In this document: piece after piece, positions 1-8,742 of the stretch
Layout of the letters: each line of letters opens with the position of its first letter
Numbering within the stretch: the first letter of the stretch is position 1
Origin: an uncultured Clostridia bacterium
GTDB lineage: Bacteria > Bacillota > Clostridia > Peptostreptococcales > Anaerovoracaceae
Length of the DNA: 39,162 nucleotides
Reading direction: 5' to 3'
Assembly (NCBI GenBank): GCA_944388495.1
Contig: CALXIZ010000010.1
Location: forward strand, 1-39,162
Notes under the pieces: generated by a model
Told to the model about the DNA's origin: nothing
Databases searched by the model: none
Seen by the model: the letters and a program-made list of their open reading frames with translations, nothing else
Program-made: the position numbers and the translations under genes

Positions 1-1
1 C

Positions 2-1078
2 CTCTCAGGGGTGAATAAAGAAGAGGACGACATGGAACGGATCGTCGGAACGTATAAGGACCGCATCACCTATACGGCGGAATCCGTGCGGCAGTGGGAA
101 ATTCTGCGAAGCTGCGCGGAAAGAAACGGCGTACGGATCCGTGTTCTGCTCCGCCTTGCATCGGGCAGTCAGTTCGGAATGGATGAAGACATTATCAGAA
201 GGCTCGTATCCGGACATGAGAAGGAAAAAAATATCCGGATCGAAGGGATTCAGCTGTTTTCGGGGACACAGAAAAAAGCTCCCGGAAAGTTTGAGCGCGA
301 ATTCCGCAGACTGGGCAGCCTGTTGTCCGATCTGCGGGAAAAGTACGGATTCATCCCTCAGAAGCTGGAATACGGACCGGGACTTCCCGTCCGTTATTTT
401 GAAGAGGAGGAAGACGCCGCGGAGCGGATGCTTCAGGCTCTGGCCGACGGGCTGTCCGGACTGAATTATGACGGAAAAATAGTACTCGAAGCGGGACGTT
501 TTCTCGCCGCTTCCTGCGGAGTTTATGTGACGGAAATCGCGGATCTGAAGTCAAATCAGGGACAGCGATACTGCATCGCGGACGGGGGAATACATCATAT
601 CAGCTATTACGGTCAGATGATGGCCATGAAAAAGCCGCCTGTTCTCCAGTGGAGACGGGACCGGGGCATTCTGCCGCAGCCGCAGGAGACGGAAAAAGGA
701 GCGGCGGAGACGGAAATGACGGATAGAAAGAAGGAACAGAGATCGCCGGAAGGACAGGCGGAGTTTTCCGCATGGAATATCTGCGGTTCCCTGTGTACGA
801 CAAATGATGTCCTGGTGAAAAATTTTCCGCTGTATGATCTCAGACTGAAAGACAGGCTGATTTTCGGAAATGCGGGCGCTTACGCGGTGACGGAGGGACT
901 GTCGCTGTTTCTGAGCAGAGATCTGCCGCAGGTCATCGTGTATTCCGAAACGGAGGGTTTCCGTATCGCGCGCCGCCACATCGCCGCAGACAGGCTGAAC
1001 TGGTTCTGCGCCGGAAGCGAAGCGCCGCGGGGAGATATCGGAGACGACGCCGGAGAAGATATGACGGCGGAAAAATGA
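2..1078 (+). CDS. PLP-dependent decarboxylase (alanine racemase fold, DapDC/OrnDC class), 5' truncated
   Basis: The reading frame is open to the window edge, so the N-terminus, including the PLP-binding lysine, lies outside; the GTG at 11 is not needed as a start. What remains matches the class III PLP decarboxylase layout in order: RVLLRLASGSQFGM (usual RVNP..SKFGI), EGIQLFSGTQ (usual HFHVGSQ), KLEYGPGLPVRYF (glycine loop for the PLP phosphate), VLEAGRFLAASCGVYV (EPGRxLVA), IADGG, and C-terminal LCTTNDVL (catalytic Cys of the CESxD motif) then NAGAY. A charged insert of about 35 residues lies before the C-terminal barrel. Diaminopimelate, ornithine/arginine and carrier-bound glutamyl (BtrK) decarboxylases all belong here. 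The adjacent carrier protein gene, 55 bp downstream, favours a substrate tethered to that carrier. Family is secure; substrate is inference. Confidence 0.85.
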   Translation, partial: LSGVNKEEDDMERIVGTYKDRITYTAESVRQWEILRSCAERNGVRIRVLLRLASGSQFGMDEDIIRRLVSGHEKEKNIRIEGIQLFSGTQKKAPGKFEREFRRLGSLLSDLREKYGFIPQKLEYGPGLPVRYFEEEEDAAERMLQALADGLSGLNYDGKIVLEAGRFLAASCGVYVTEIADLKSNQGQRYCIADGGIHHISYYGQMMAMKKPPVLQWRRDRGILPQPQETEKGAAETEMTDRKKEQRSPEGQAEFSAWNICGSLCTTNDVLVKNFPLYDLRLKDRLIFGNAGAYAVTEGLSLFLSRDLPQVIVYSETEGFRIARRHIAADRLNWFCAGSEAPRGDIGDDAGEDMTAEK

Positions 1079-1133
1079 GAAAAAAGAAAAAATTATTTGC
1101 AGAAAGCACACTGTAATGGAAAGGAACAGAAAA

Positions 1134-1361
1134 ATGGAAAAATTACTGAGCATACTGGAAGATCTGAATTCTGACATCGATTATGAAACAGAGACGAAGC
1201 TGATCGACAACGGTCTTTTGGACTCCATGTCGATCCTGTCGCTCGTATCCGATCTGGAGGATGCGTTCGATGTGGAGATTACGCCGGTGGAACTGGTTCC
1301 GGATAATTTCAATTCCGCCCGGGCCATGTGGCAGATGGTGCAGAGGCTGCAGGAAGCGTAG
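1134..1361 (+). CDS. Stand-alone acyl carrier protein (75 aa)
   Basis: A short acidic protein with the carrier-protein core DNGLLDSMSILSLV. Ser31 in LLDSMS is the expected 4'-phosphopantetheine attachment site. Length and predicted four-helix pattern fit ACP/DltC-type proteins. An ATG at 1116 is also in frame, but AAGGA at 1121-1125 lies 8 nt before the ATG at 1134, so the shorter start is preferred. It sits between a PLP decarboxylase and an MBOAT acyltransferase rather than among fatty-acid genes, so it probably carries the acyl or aminoacyl group for surface transfer, as DltC does for D-alanine. It is not an obvious dltC, because dltA is not seen in the window. Confidence 0.88.
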   Translation: MEKLLSILEDLNSDIDYETETKLIDNGLLDSMSILSLVSDLEDAFDVEITPVELVPDNFNSARAMWQMVQRLQEA

Positions 1362-1479
1362 ACGGAGTAAGTAATCAGGGGCAGACGTGAACCGCACAGC
1401 AGGACTGAGGGTACGGCAGAAGAGAGGCCGGCCTTGCGGAAGCGGGGATCGGAGATTGATATGACAGGGGTAAGTGATC

Positions 1480-3069
1480 ATGAGTTATAGTTCAATTCTG
1501 TATATCTGTATTTTCCTTCCCGCGGTTATTCTGCTGTACGGTATCACGCCGCAGCGCCACCGCGGAAAGATTCTTCTGGCAGCGAGTTATCTGTTCTTTT
1601 ATATGCTGAGCGGAAAGCTGCTGGTCTATCTGATATTATCCACATTTTCCATCCACCATATAGGGTTGTGGCTCTCTTCCTGCCGCAGAGAATTCGAGCT
1701 GGAAAAGAGACAGATCCCGCAGGAGCAGAGGGAGCCTCTTAAAAAAGCATATACGGCAAAGCGCAGAAAAATTCTGCTCTTTGCGGTTCTTCTGCATGTG
1801 GGTATGCTGCTTTTTCTGAAATATTTCAACTTCTTCGGGACAAACGTCAATCATCTTCTGCAGCTGCTTTCCGTACCGATACAGATTCCGCAGCTGAAGC
1901 TGGCAGTGCCGCTGGGAATCTCTTTTTATACGCTGCAGGCGGTGTCCTATATAGTTGACGTATATCAGGGAAAGACAGAGGCTGACGATAATATCGGAAG
2001 ACTGGCGCTGTATATGGCTTTTTTCCCGGTGATCATGGAAGGGCCGATCTGCCGGTATTCGCAGACGGCGCCGGATCTTTATCAGGGAAAACAGCTCGCG
2101 TACCGGAATGTGACATTCGGGTATCAGCGCATCGTCTGGGGGCTTTTCAAGAAGCTCGTCATCGCGGACAGGCTGAACCCGCTGGTAAAGACCATCTTTG
2201 AGAATCACCAGGATTACGGAGGCGTCGTCGTCATCGCCGGAGCCGTTCTCTATACATTTCAGCTTTACGCTGACTTTTCGGGCTGTATCGATATTACGAT
2301 CGGTACGGGTGAGATTTTCGGAGTGAAAATACCGGAAAACTTCCGGCAGCCGTTTTTCTCGAAGACCGCTTCGGAATTCTGGCGCCGCTGGCATATCACG
2401 CTGGGCACATGGTTTAAGGATTATATTTTTTATCCGGTTTCTCTGACTCACTTTGTGAAAAATCTCAGCAAAAAGACGAAAAACCGTTTCGGAAAACATG
2501 CAGGCCAGATCGTGACGTCCGCTTTTGCGCTGTTCGGCGTATGGTTCTGCAACGGGCTCTGGCACGGAACAGGATGGAATTATATTTTCTTCGGACTGTA
2601 TTATTTTGTGCTGATTCTGCTGGGCAATATCTTTGAACCATGGATTCAGAGCGCGGCGGACAGACTGCATATCGACAGACACAGCAGATGGTACAGCTGC
2701 CTGCAGAGGATCAAGCTTCTGCTCATCGTTTTCACGGGAGAACTTTTCTTCCGGGCAGAAGGACTGAGAGCCGGAACGGATATGTTCCGCTCCGTCTTTA
2801 CGGAGTTTGATCTCTCCGCGCTCACAGACGGCTCTCTGTTTTCGCTGGGCATCTCGCGTGCCGACTATCTGGCCGTTCTGGCAGGCTTCGCAGTCGTTCT
2901 GCTGGTGGGAATTCTGCACGAAAAGGGAATCTCAATCCGTGAGCGGGCGGCCCGGTGGGGGATTATCCGCCGCTGGAGCTTTTATTACGGCGCTGTTCTG
3001 GCTGTCGTCATATTCGGCGCTTACGGGCCGGGATACCGCGCGGTCGATCTGATCTACGCGGGATTTTAG
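1480..3069 (+). CDS. MBOAT family membrane acyltransferase (DltB/AlgI-like)
   Basis: A 529-residue polytopic membrane protein with MBOAT landmarks: KLAVPLGISFYTLQAVSYIVDVY, FFPVIMEGPICRY, YADFSGCIDITIG, EFWRRWHITLGTWFKDYIFYP, and CNGLWHGTGWNYIFFGLYY with the expected catalytic histidine at residue 362. These proteins pass acyl groups across or within the membrane to an extracytoplasmic acceptor. Start: AGGGG at 1466-1470 is 9 nt from ATG 1480; the in-frame GTG at 1474 is too close. The preceding carrier protein and the SGNH gene that follows (its ribosome site overlaps this stop codon) reproduce the DltC-DltB-DltD order. Donor and acceptor are unknown; by context the donor is the carrier-bound product of the upstream decarboxylase. 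Confidence 0.92.
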   Translation: MSYSSILYICIFLPAVILLYGITPQRHRGKILLAASYLFFYMLSGKLLVYLILSTFSIHHIGLWLSSCRREFELEKRQIPQEQREPLKKAYTAKRRKILLFAVLLHVGMLLFLKYFNFFGTNVNHLLQLLSVPIQIPQLKLAVPLGISFYTLQAVSYIVDVYQGKTEADDNIGRLALYMAFFPVIMEGPICRYSQTAPDLYQGKQLAYRNVTFGYQRIVWGLFKKLVIADRLNPLVKTIFENHQDYGGVVVIAGAVLYTFQLYADFSGCIDITIGTGEIFGVKIPENFRQPFFSKTASEFWRRWHITLGTWFKDYIFYPVSLTHFVKNLSKKTKNRFGKHAGQIVTSAFALFGVWFCNGLWHGTGWNYIFFGLYYFVLILLGNIFEPWIQSAADRLHIDRHSRWYSCLQRIKLLLIVFTGELFFRAEGLRAGTDMFRSVFTEFDLSALTDGSLFSLGISRADYLAVLAGFAVVLLVGILHEKGISIRERAARWGIIRRWSFYYGAVLAVVIFGAYGPGYRAVDLIYAGF

Positions 3070-3080
3070 GAGGAAAAACG

Positions 3081-4061
3081 ATGATACGACGCAGAAAATG
3101 GATAAAAACAGTCGCTTTTCTTCTGGGCTTTGTTCTCCTGCTGCAGGGACTTTCCTGGCTTTTCATCGTCCGGGGAAGCGGAAACAGAAATGCGATGTCT
3201 ATCCTCAGACAGGAGGAGAATACGCTGGATTATCTCGTCATGGGAGACAGCGAGTGTTATTCCAGCGTCTCTCCGATGGAGATATGGAAGGATTTCGGTT
3301 TTGCAGGGTATAACTGCGGTGTGATCGGTCAGCATATTCAGTATACTTATTACCTGCTGGAGCAGATTCTGGCAAAGCAGTCTCCGCATCTCGTGCTTCT
3401 GGAGACGAATGCTCTTTTCCGAAGCAGCAGCGGGGGAGGCGGAGAGCTGGAGACTGTCGTCGACAATGCGGCGGCCAGCTATTTTCCGCTTCTTCAGTAT
3501 CACAACGGATGGCAGAAGATACGTATCTCGGATATCAGTCAGTTCCGGCCGTTTGAGAAGGCTTCAAAGAACGATATCCTGAAGGGGTTTCACTATCGTC
3601 CGCAGATCGTCCCCTATACGGGAGGCGAATATATGACACCGACCGATAAGGTGAGAGAGATCGAACCGATTCCTCTCCATTATCTGAACTGCATCGCCGA
3701 TCTCTGCGAGGAAAAGGGGATCCGGCTGATTCTCTACAGTTCCCCGTCTCCTGACAACTGGAACTACAGGAAACATAACGGTGTGGAACAGTATGTACAG
3801 GAGCGGCAGATCACCTTTCTCGATCTCAATCTGAAGACGGAAGAGCTCGGCATCGACTGGTCGAAGGATACGACGGACCGCGGTGACCATCTGAGTTTTC
3901 CGGGGGCGAAAAAGGTGTCCGCTTATATCGGAAAATGGCTTTCCGAAAACACCGGGCTGCAGGATATGCGTTCCGATGAGCGATATGTCTCATGGGATGA
4001 GATGCTGCCGGAATATCTGAAACGGACCGGTCAGAACAGGCCGGATTCCTCCGGCTCCTGA
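3081..4061 (+). CDS. Membrane-anchored SGNH/GDSL-fold protein, DltD-like partner of the MBOAT
   Basis: 326 residues with a short basic N-terminus and one membrane segment (about residues 9-30), placing the catalytic domain outside. SGNH motifs: VMGDSECYSS with nucleophile Ser57, the YNCGVIGQ block, and the C-terminal RGDHLSFPGA with Asp269/His270. ATG 3081 has TAGGAGG at 3067-3073, overlapping the MBOAT stop codon, so the pair is translationally coupled; longer in-frame starts lie inside the MBOAT gene. Such proteins act with MBOATs as transferases or hydrolases on surface polymers (DltD, AlgJ/AlgX). It ends the operon, just before a strong terminator. Family placement is firm; the exact reaction is not. 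Confidence 0.85.
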   Translation: MIRRRKWIKTVAFLLGFVLLLQGLSWLFIVRGSGNRNAMSILRQEENTLDYLVMGDSECYSSVSPMEIWKDFGFAGYNCGVIGQHIQYTYYLLEQILAKQSPHLVLLETNALFRSSSGGGGELETVVDNAAASYFPLLQYHNGWQKIRISDISQFRPFEKASKNDILKGFHYRPQIVPYTGGEYMTPTDKVREIEPIPLHYLNCIADLCEEKGIRLILYSSPSPDNWNYRKHNGVEQYVQERQITFLDLNLKTEELGIDWSKDTTDRGDHLSFPGAKKVSAYIGKWLSENTGLQDMRSDERYVSWDEMLPEYLKRTGQNRPDSSGS

Positions 4062-4118
4062 ATGCCGCCGGCATATCCCTTGCTTTCATGCCGCCGGTAT
4101 GTCTCCGGGCCGTTCCGA
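4062..4118 (+). repeat. Short direct repeat after the SGNH gene
   Basis: Two near-identical copies of ATGCCGCCGG(C/T)AT start at 4062 and 4089 with 27-nt spacing, between the SGNH stop codon and the terminator. Function unknown. Confidence 0.4.
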
Positions 4119-4175
4119 ACGAGCGCTGCGGCGCACCGTACAGAAAAACGGTGCGCCGCAGCGCTCGTCTTTTTT
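4119..4175 (+). terminator. Strong rho-independent terminator of the decarboxylase-ACP-MBOAT-SGNH operon
   Basis: A perfect 21-bp GC-rich stem (4119-4139 with 4148-4168) and an 8-nt loop are followed by a run of six T at 4170-4175. It closes the first surface cassette. Confidence 0.93.
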
Positions 4176-4231
4176 CCGGGAACCGCCGTTCTTCTGTATT
4201 TGATGTCTGAAAAGCGGAACAGCGCTTGCAT

Positions 4232-4400
4232 ATGGGGAATAATTCCGTTATTCTTTTCTTGTTATACAGGGAATGCCGATTTATAGGTATTTCCGGAATA
4301 ACGGCAAAAGCACTTTACAGAGCGCCGTACCGGATGGCGCGGCATGTGCAGACAGAAATCTCCAGCTTCGTCTGCAGTTTTGTTGTAAAGTAGTATCAGG
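4232..4400 (+). repeat. Intergenic repeat, copy A, with internal inverted repeats
   Basis: This stretch upstream of the AI-2E-type gene shares blocks in the same order with 13719-13815: TTATACAGGGAAT, GGTATTTCCGGAAT(A/G)ACGGCA, GAAATCTC, and TCTGC near the end. Copy A contains CCGTTATTC (4245-4253) and its complement GAATAACGG (4296-4304), and an inner GGAA/TTCC pairing, so its RNA would fold. I see no gene in it. It may be a dispersed non-coding repeat or a shared regulatory leader. Confidence 0.55.
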
Positions 4401-4432
4401 AAAGGGTTTTACGGGAAAAGAGGAGGATGATA

Positions 4433-5635
4433 ATGAATTTCATAGATGACCCTAAAAAAAGTAAAAAGCTGTCGATCTGGCTGATACGCATCGTAGTGAT
4501 CTGCCTCATCATATATCTGGCTCTGAGATATCTCAACATGGTGGGAACGGCAGTGAGCTTTCTGGCGGATGTTTTTTCCCCGCTGATCTTCGGAGTCATT
4601 CTGGCTCTGATTCTGAATGTGCCCATGCGGCCGATCGAAAGGAAGCTGTTTCCGAATACCTACCGCCCGAAGCTGCAGAAAATGCGGCGTCCTCTGGCGA
4701 TCATCATCTCGATCTTTGCGGTGACGGGACTGTTTATCTTCGTGGTATGTCTGATCGTTCCGGAACTCATCCGGTCTCTGTACGTGATCGGAGAAGGCCT
4801 GGTACAGCTGGCAAACAGCCTGGCGGAGTGGGGAGACGAAACGGCTCTGTCCGATACGATGCTCGGTTCTCTGATGCAGACGCTCGGACTCGACTTTTCC
4901 TCTCTTCAGCAGAAGGTCGCTGAACTCGTGACGACATCGGGTCCGAAGCTCATGACCTCGCTGGCGGATATCGTCAGCAACATAGGGTCTGCTCTCTTCA
5001 ATTTTGTAGTCGGACTGGTCTTTTCCGTGTATATTCTCTATAGTAAAGAGCATCTGAAAACACAGGCAAAACGTCTGATTCACGCCTGGATTCCGCGTCA
5101 TGCGGCAGATGTGACGATTCATGTCGCCGATGTATCGAGCACGACGTTCCGTTCCTTTGTGGCGGGACAGACGATCGAGGCGCTCATACTGGGGACGCTG
5201 TGCATGGTGGGCATGATGATTCTGCAGATCCCGTATGCTTCGATGATCGGAGCACTGGTAGGTGTGACAGCGCTGATTCCTATCTTCGGAGCGCTGATCG
5301 GAGCGCTGATCGGCGCAGTCATGATCCTTTCGGTGGATCCTTTCAAGGCGCTGATCTTCGTCATTTTCCTGCTGATTCTGCAGCAGGTGGAGGGCAATGT
5401 AATCTATCCGAAGGTAGTGGGCTCTAAGATCGGGCTTCCGGGCATGTGGGTTCTGGCTGCCGTGACGGTGGGAGGCAGCCTGGGCGGAGTCCTGGGGCTG
5501 CTGCTCGGCGTTCCCGCTTTTTCCGTTCTGTACACGCTGGTAAATGAGGCGACGGATCAGCGGGAGCTGGAAAAAGAAAGAGCCGGCGGAGAGCCGCCGG
5601 CTGATGAAGCGGAAGAATCTCAGACATCCCAGTGA
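4433..5635 (+). CDS. AI-2E family transporter (UPF0118/PerM-type)
   Basis: A 400-residue membrane protein with the AI-2E exporter pattern: N-terminal helices (about 12-75), a hydrophilic middle with LVQLANSLAEWG and a long amphipathic stretch, then the conserved C-terminal helices with IPIFGALIGALIGA, LQQVEGNVIYPKVVGSKIGLPGMWVL and GGVLGLLLGVPAFSVLY. The family exports varied small solutes or acts in Na+/H+ exchange; the AI-2 name should not be read as the substrate here. AGGAGG at 4421-4426 is 6 nt from ATG 4433, so the ATG at 4427 is rejected. The 3' end overlaps the convergent GDPD-like gene by 16 bp. Confidence 0.9.
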   Translation: MNFIDDPKKSKKLSIWLIRIVVICLIIYLALRYLNMVGTAVSFLADVFSPLIFGVILALILNVPMRPIERKLFPNTYRPKLQKMRRPLAIIISIFAVTGLFIFVVCLIVPELIRSLYVIGEGLVQLANSLAEWGDETALSDTMLGSLMQTLGLDFSSLQQKVAELVTTSGPKLMTSLADIVSNIGSALFNFVVGLVFSVYILYSKEHLKTQAKRLIHAWIPRHAADVTIHVADVSSTTFRSFVAGQTIEALILGTLCMVGMMILQIPYASMIGALVGVTALIPIFGALIGALIGAVMILSVDPFKALIFVIFLLILQQVEGNVIYPKVVGSKIGLPGMWVLAAVTVGGSLGGVLGLLLGVPAFSVLYTLVNEATDQRELEKERAGGEPPADEAEESQTSQ

Positions 5636-6471
5636 TCCGGCATGAGATAGTCGGTATAGATGCCGGAAAGCCCGTATCTGTGCCAGTACTCCCAGGTATC
5701 GAGAGCATTTATCGTGTGGGCGAAAGTACGGACTCCGAGACCGGACAGCTCTTTTATCAGTTCTTCGCTGAGCTTTTCTTCCGGAATAGTGACGGCCCAC
5801 GGATGCTGCCTGCGGACGAAATCGGAAAGACCTGAGAAGTCGGTCATCGAATACAGTGTGAGGATGACTTTTTCGTAGCCCATCTCTGTGATCTGACTAT
5901 ATTCCTCAAAGGTATAGGCCTGCGGGATAAACCGGCCGGCACGCCGTCCGGCGGAATCCGCAATCTCTTTTAATACAGTCAGATTGTCCGGCCGTATATC
6001 CGTGATGATGAAACAGGAAGGATGTCCGCGGAGCCAGTGGAGCAGATCGTCGAGATCCATGACGGTGAGATTCATGAAGGTTTCTGATGTCAGAAACTCT
6101 TCGGCGGACATCTGACCGGACCGGCCGAACATCCGGTCAGCCATGCTGTCCCAGTCATGTATGAGGACAATCCGGCCGTCGGAGGTTGTCTGAAAATCGA
6201 GTTCGATATAGCGGAATCCGTTGCGGTAGCAGGTATCGAGAGCTTCCTTCGAATTGGTGCGCCGGTATCCGTAGACGGCTCCGCCCGCGTGCGCGACCAG
6301 CTGTTCCGCCGCGGAGGGCTTTTCCTCCTCTCCGGAGGAAAAGCTGCTGTCCTGTCTTCCGGCGTCTGCGCAGGCACAGAGTGAAGAGAGCAGGACGGAG
6401 AGAAGAAGGAAGAAAAATGCGTAGAGTAGGAGCGGAATTTTTCTGTCTGTTTTTCTGTTTTTCTGCAGCAT
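5620..6471 (-). CDS. Glycerophosphodiester phosphodiesterase-family protein, secreted or lipid-anchored
   Basis: 283 residues. The N-terminus has a basic stretch, one hydrophobic segment and LCAC, a plausible though imperfect lipobox, so it is probably outside the cell. The catalytic barrel shows HAGGAV, TNSKEALDTCYRNGFRYIEL, TSDGRIVLIHDW (the GDPD His...Glu-Leu-Asp...His-Asp pattern) and FIITDIR. The family cleaves glycerophosphodiesters or glycerophosphoryl polymers with a divalent metal. It follows the LtaS-like gene by 30 bp on the same strand, so the pair is probably an operon and it may trim or recycle polyglycerol phosphate. The substrate role is inference from context. Confidence 0.85.
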   Translation of the reverse strand: MLQKNRKTDRKIPLLLYAFFFLLLSVLLSSLCACADAGRQDSSFSSGEEEKPSAAEQLVAHAGGAVYGYRRTNSKEALDTCYRNGFRYIELDFQTTSDGRIVLIHDWDSMADRMFGRSGQMSAEEFLTSETFMNLTVMDLDDLLHWLRGHPSCFIITDIRPDNLTVLKEIADSAGRRAGRFIPQAYTFEEYSQITEMGYEKVILTLYSMTDFSGLSDFVRRQHPWAVTIPEEKLSEELIKELSGLGVRTFAHTINALDTWEYWHRYGLSGIYTDYLMPDHWDV

Positions 6472-6501
6472 ATCGATCGATGTCTCCCTTCGGCGTATCG
6501 G

Positions 6502-8472
6502 CTATCCGAAAATTCTGTTTTCTCCGTAGACGATATCCTGTACGACGGCGGTATAGCGTTCCAGCATTTCATACTTTTCCTCCGGCACCTGATCGGAGAC
6601 TCTCCCCTCTCCGTCCACGAACAGGCGCGAGGCACGAATGGTCATCTCAGGAGCCACATTTTCATCGAGCCAGCGAAAATATCCGCTGAGCTCAAATCCG
6701 AGACGTTTCATGATATCGAGCCCGAGAAGCGTGGCGCTGGTGTTTTTATCCGGCGCCGCGCTTTCTTCATAATTTGTCCATATCAGGTAGTCGGTGGAGA
6801 GAATGCGGAGCATCTCTTCTCCGCTCAGTTTTCCCGTATCCGCGGAAGAAATATATCCTGATTCGTAGTAAGCGGTTTTCCAGGAGCCTGCGCTGAGATT
6901 CGGCAGGTGATCGCCGAAGAAAACGAGCATGACGGGCTCTTCCTGCTGTGAAAAATATTCTGTGAGCTCACCCAGACTGCTGTCGGCGTCGCGCAGGCCG
7001 ACAGCATAGTTCTGAACGGCTTCGAGAGTGCCTTTTTCGAGGCGGTCGCCGGTGATGCCGAAATCAGTTCTGTCCGCGAATTTGTCATCGTTGTACGGCT
7101 GGTGGTTTTCCATGGAAACGGCCGACAGGAAGAGCGGCTGATCCCGGTTTTCCTCATAGAGAGAGATGATTTTCTGTGCAAAAGCATGATCCGAAAGAAA
7201 ACCGCCCCGGTATTCCGCATCTTCCGGAAAACTGTCGTCAAACAGGATCTCGTCGAAGCCGAATTTTTCGTAGATCGTCTGACGGTTATAGAGCTGCGGC
7301 GTATGTGCATGCAGAAAAATATTCCGGTATCCGTGATCGGCGAAGACGGAAGCCATCGTCGGCAGACGGCCGTATACCCCGTCGTCGAGCGTCGTGAGCG
7401 TATCTCCTTCATGCAGGACGCTCTGCGAGATGCCGGTCATCACTTCCAGTTCCACATTTCCGGTACCTCCGGCATAGGTATTGGAATAAAACAGTCCGGA
7501 TGTGCATTCGTCGGCGAGGCGGTGAAATACCGGTGTGATATCCTCCGGATATTCGATGCCGTCGAGCCGTGAAAGATCGAAGAAGCTCTCCGACATGATC
7601 AGAATGACACTGGGGAGTTCTGTCTCTTCGTCTGCCGCAGCTGTCACGGTATCCTCCTGCTTTTTTCCGCCGCTTTCTGACGATACCGCACCGGACGTCC
7701 GGGGCTGTGCCGGAGAACCGGAAACAGAGGCGGCGGGAGAGTCGACAGCCTGCACAGAGGAGGAGCTTTCTTCTTCTGCGACCTCCGCACGGATTTCCTC
7801 GATCAGGCTGTTGTTTTCCGCGTGGGAATCCTGCCAGGATACGGCATAAGCGCTGTAGAAAGCCAGCGTGACGCCGATATCATCGATCCGTTCGCTCTGA
7901 GAATATACACGTTCCATATCCGCCGTAGATGAGAGCAGAGAACCGCAGCAGAAGAAGGATACCGTGACTGCGGCCGAAGCGGCGAGAAGAACGGCACGGC
8001 GCGGAAAAAATGCTACCTTCAGTCTGCGGTCGGCGAAAAAGAGCAGAACGGTGACTGCCGCTGTCAGAAGAAGCGCTGCCGCGACAGGAACCGTCAGCTC
8101 CATCTGGGGAAAAGCGAAGTCTGTAATCTCCCCGAGATCTCTCCAGAATTTCAGATCGCTCAGCATGAGAGGAAAACCGTTGATCGATGTTTTATAGTAG
8201 CTGACGGCAGACAGCGCCAGTAAGGGCAGTGCCGTCAGAAGAAAAGACAGAAACATTTTTCCTCCTGCTCCGTAGATCAGAAGTCCGACAGCCCAGAAGG
8301 CCGCTGCGGAGACTGCCGTCGCGGCGGGATGAGATAAAATCCATGTCAGCGTATCCGGCAGGCTCTGAAGCGTGATGAGCTGTGTGAGAAATAAAAGCAG
8401 CAGCCCGCACGCCAGAAGTATCAGAAGAACCGCGGGAAGAGCATGTGCCGCGGTCTGTTTTGTTTTTTCCAT
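6502..8472 (-). CDS. LTA synthase-like sulfatase-fold phosphoglycerol transferase
   Basis: 656 residues: about five N-terminal membrane helices (residues 10-190), a Ser/Glu-rich linker, then an extracellular alkaline-phosphatase-superfamily domain. Visible motifs are VILIMSESFFD (metal-binding Glu), YAGGTGNVELEVMTG (nucleophile Thr region), FLHAHTPQLYNR, SMENHQPYN and FFGDHLPNL (metal-binding Asp-His). This is the LtaS/YfnI/YqgS-type layout, in which phosphatidylglycerol head groups are polymerised or transferred outside the membrane. Its partner is the GDPD-like gene downstream. The best ribosome site, AAGGG, is unusually far (about 13 nt) from the ATG. Polymerase versus primase versus modifying activity cannot be told from sequence. 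Confidence 0.9.
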   Translation of the reverse strand: MEKTKQTAAHALPAVLLILLACGLLLLFLTQLITLQSLPDTLTWILSHPAATAVSAAAFWAVGLLIYGAGGKMFLSFLLTALPLLALSAVSYYKTSINGFPLMLSDLKFWRDLGEITDFAFPQMELTVPVAAALLLTAAVTVLLFFADRRLKVAFFPRRAVLLAASAAVTVSFFCCGSLLSSTADMERVYSQSERIDDIGVTLAFYSAYAVSWQDSHAENNSLIEEIRAEVAEEESSSSVQAVDSPAASVSGSPAQPRTSGAVSSESGGKKQEDTVTAAADEETELPSVILIMSESFFDLSRLDGIEYPEDITPVFHRLADECTSGLFYSNTYAGGTGNVELEVMTGISQSVLHEGDTLTTLDDGVYGRLPTMASVFADHGYRNIFLHAHTPQLYNRQTIYEKFGFDEILFDDSFPEDAEYRGGFLSDHAFAQKIISLYEENRDQPLFLSAVSMENHQPYNDDKFADRTDFGITGDRLEKGTLEAVQNYAVGLRDADSSLGELTEYFSQQEEPVMLVFFGDHLPNLSAGSWKTAYYESGYISSADTGKLSGEEMLRILSTDYLIWTNYEESAAPDKNTSATLLGLDIMKRLGFELSGYFRWLDENVAPEMTIRASRLFVDGEGRVSDQVPEEKYEMLERYTAVVQDIVYGENRIFG

Positions 8473-8541
8473 GATGCGAAATAATCCCTTCTTAAAATTA
8501 TCGGATAACCTTTTTATTACTGAAACCCTTTTCTGAAATAA

Positions 8542-8575
8542 ATCTGCAGGTTCTGCAGATGAAGTTATTATAACA
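8542..8575 (-). promoter_or_regulatory. Candidate extended -10 promoter and inverted repeat upstream of the LtaS-like gene
   Basis: On the minus strand TGTTATAAT (8575-8567) is a perfect extended -10. An inverted repeat ATCTGCAG-GTT-CTGCAGAT (8542-8560) lies at the expected transcription start and could be an operator. No clear -35 is seen, as is usual for extended -10 promoters. Confidence 0.5.
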
Positions 8576-8742
8576 CCGGAGATTTGATTTTTTGTTTACA
8601 GACCGTTAACAATTCGTTTTCAGGACGCCGGAAATATGCCCGTATGTTACAGAAATGTTACGAATATGAAAATACAGTGTCGGAAAAGCTTCAGTCATCT
8701 TTGTCATCCTTCTGCGTTCTGCCGGTAGATATATTAAAACTG

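Noticed and set aside
4409..5800. 463-codon open frame antisense to the AI-2E-type transporter
   Set aside because: Shadow frame dominated by Arg, His, Gln and Asp; no domain.
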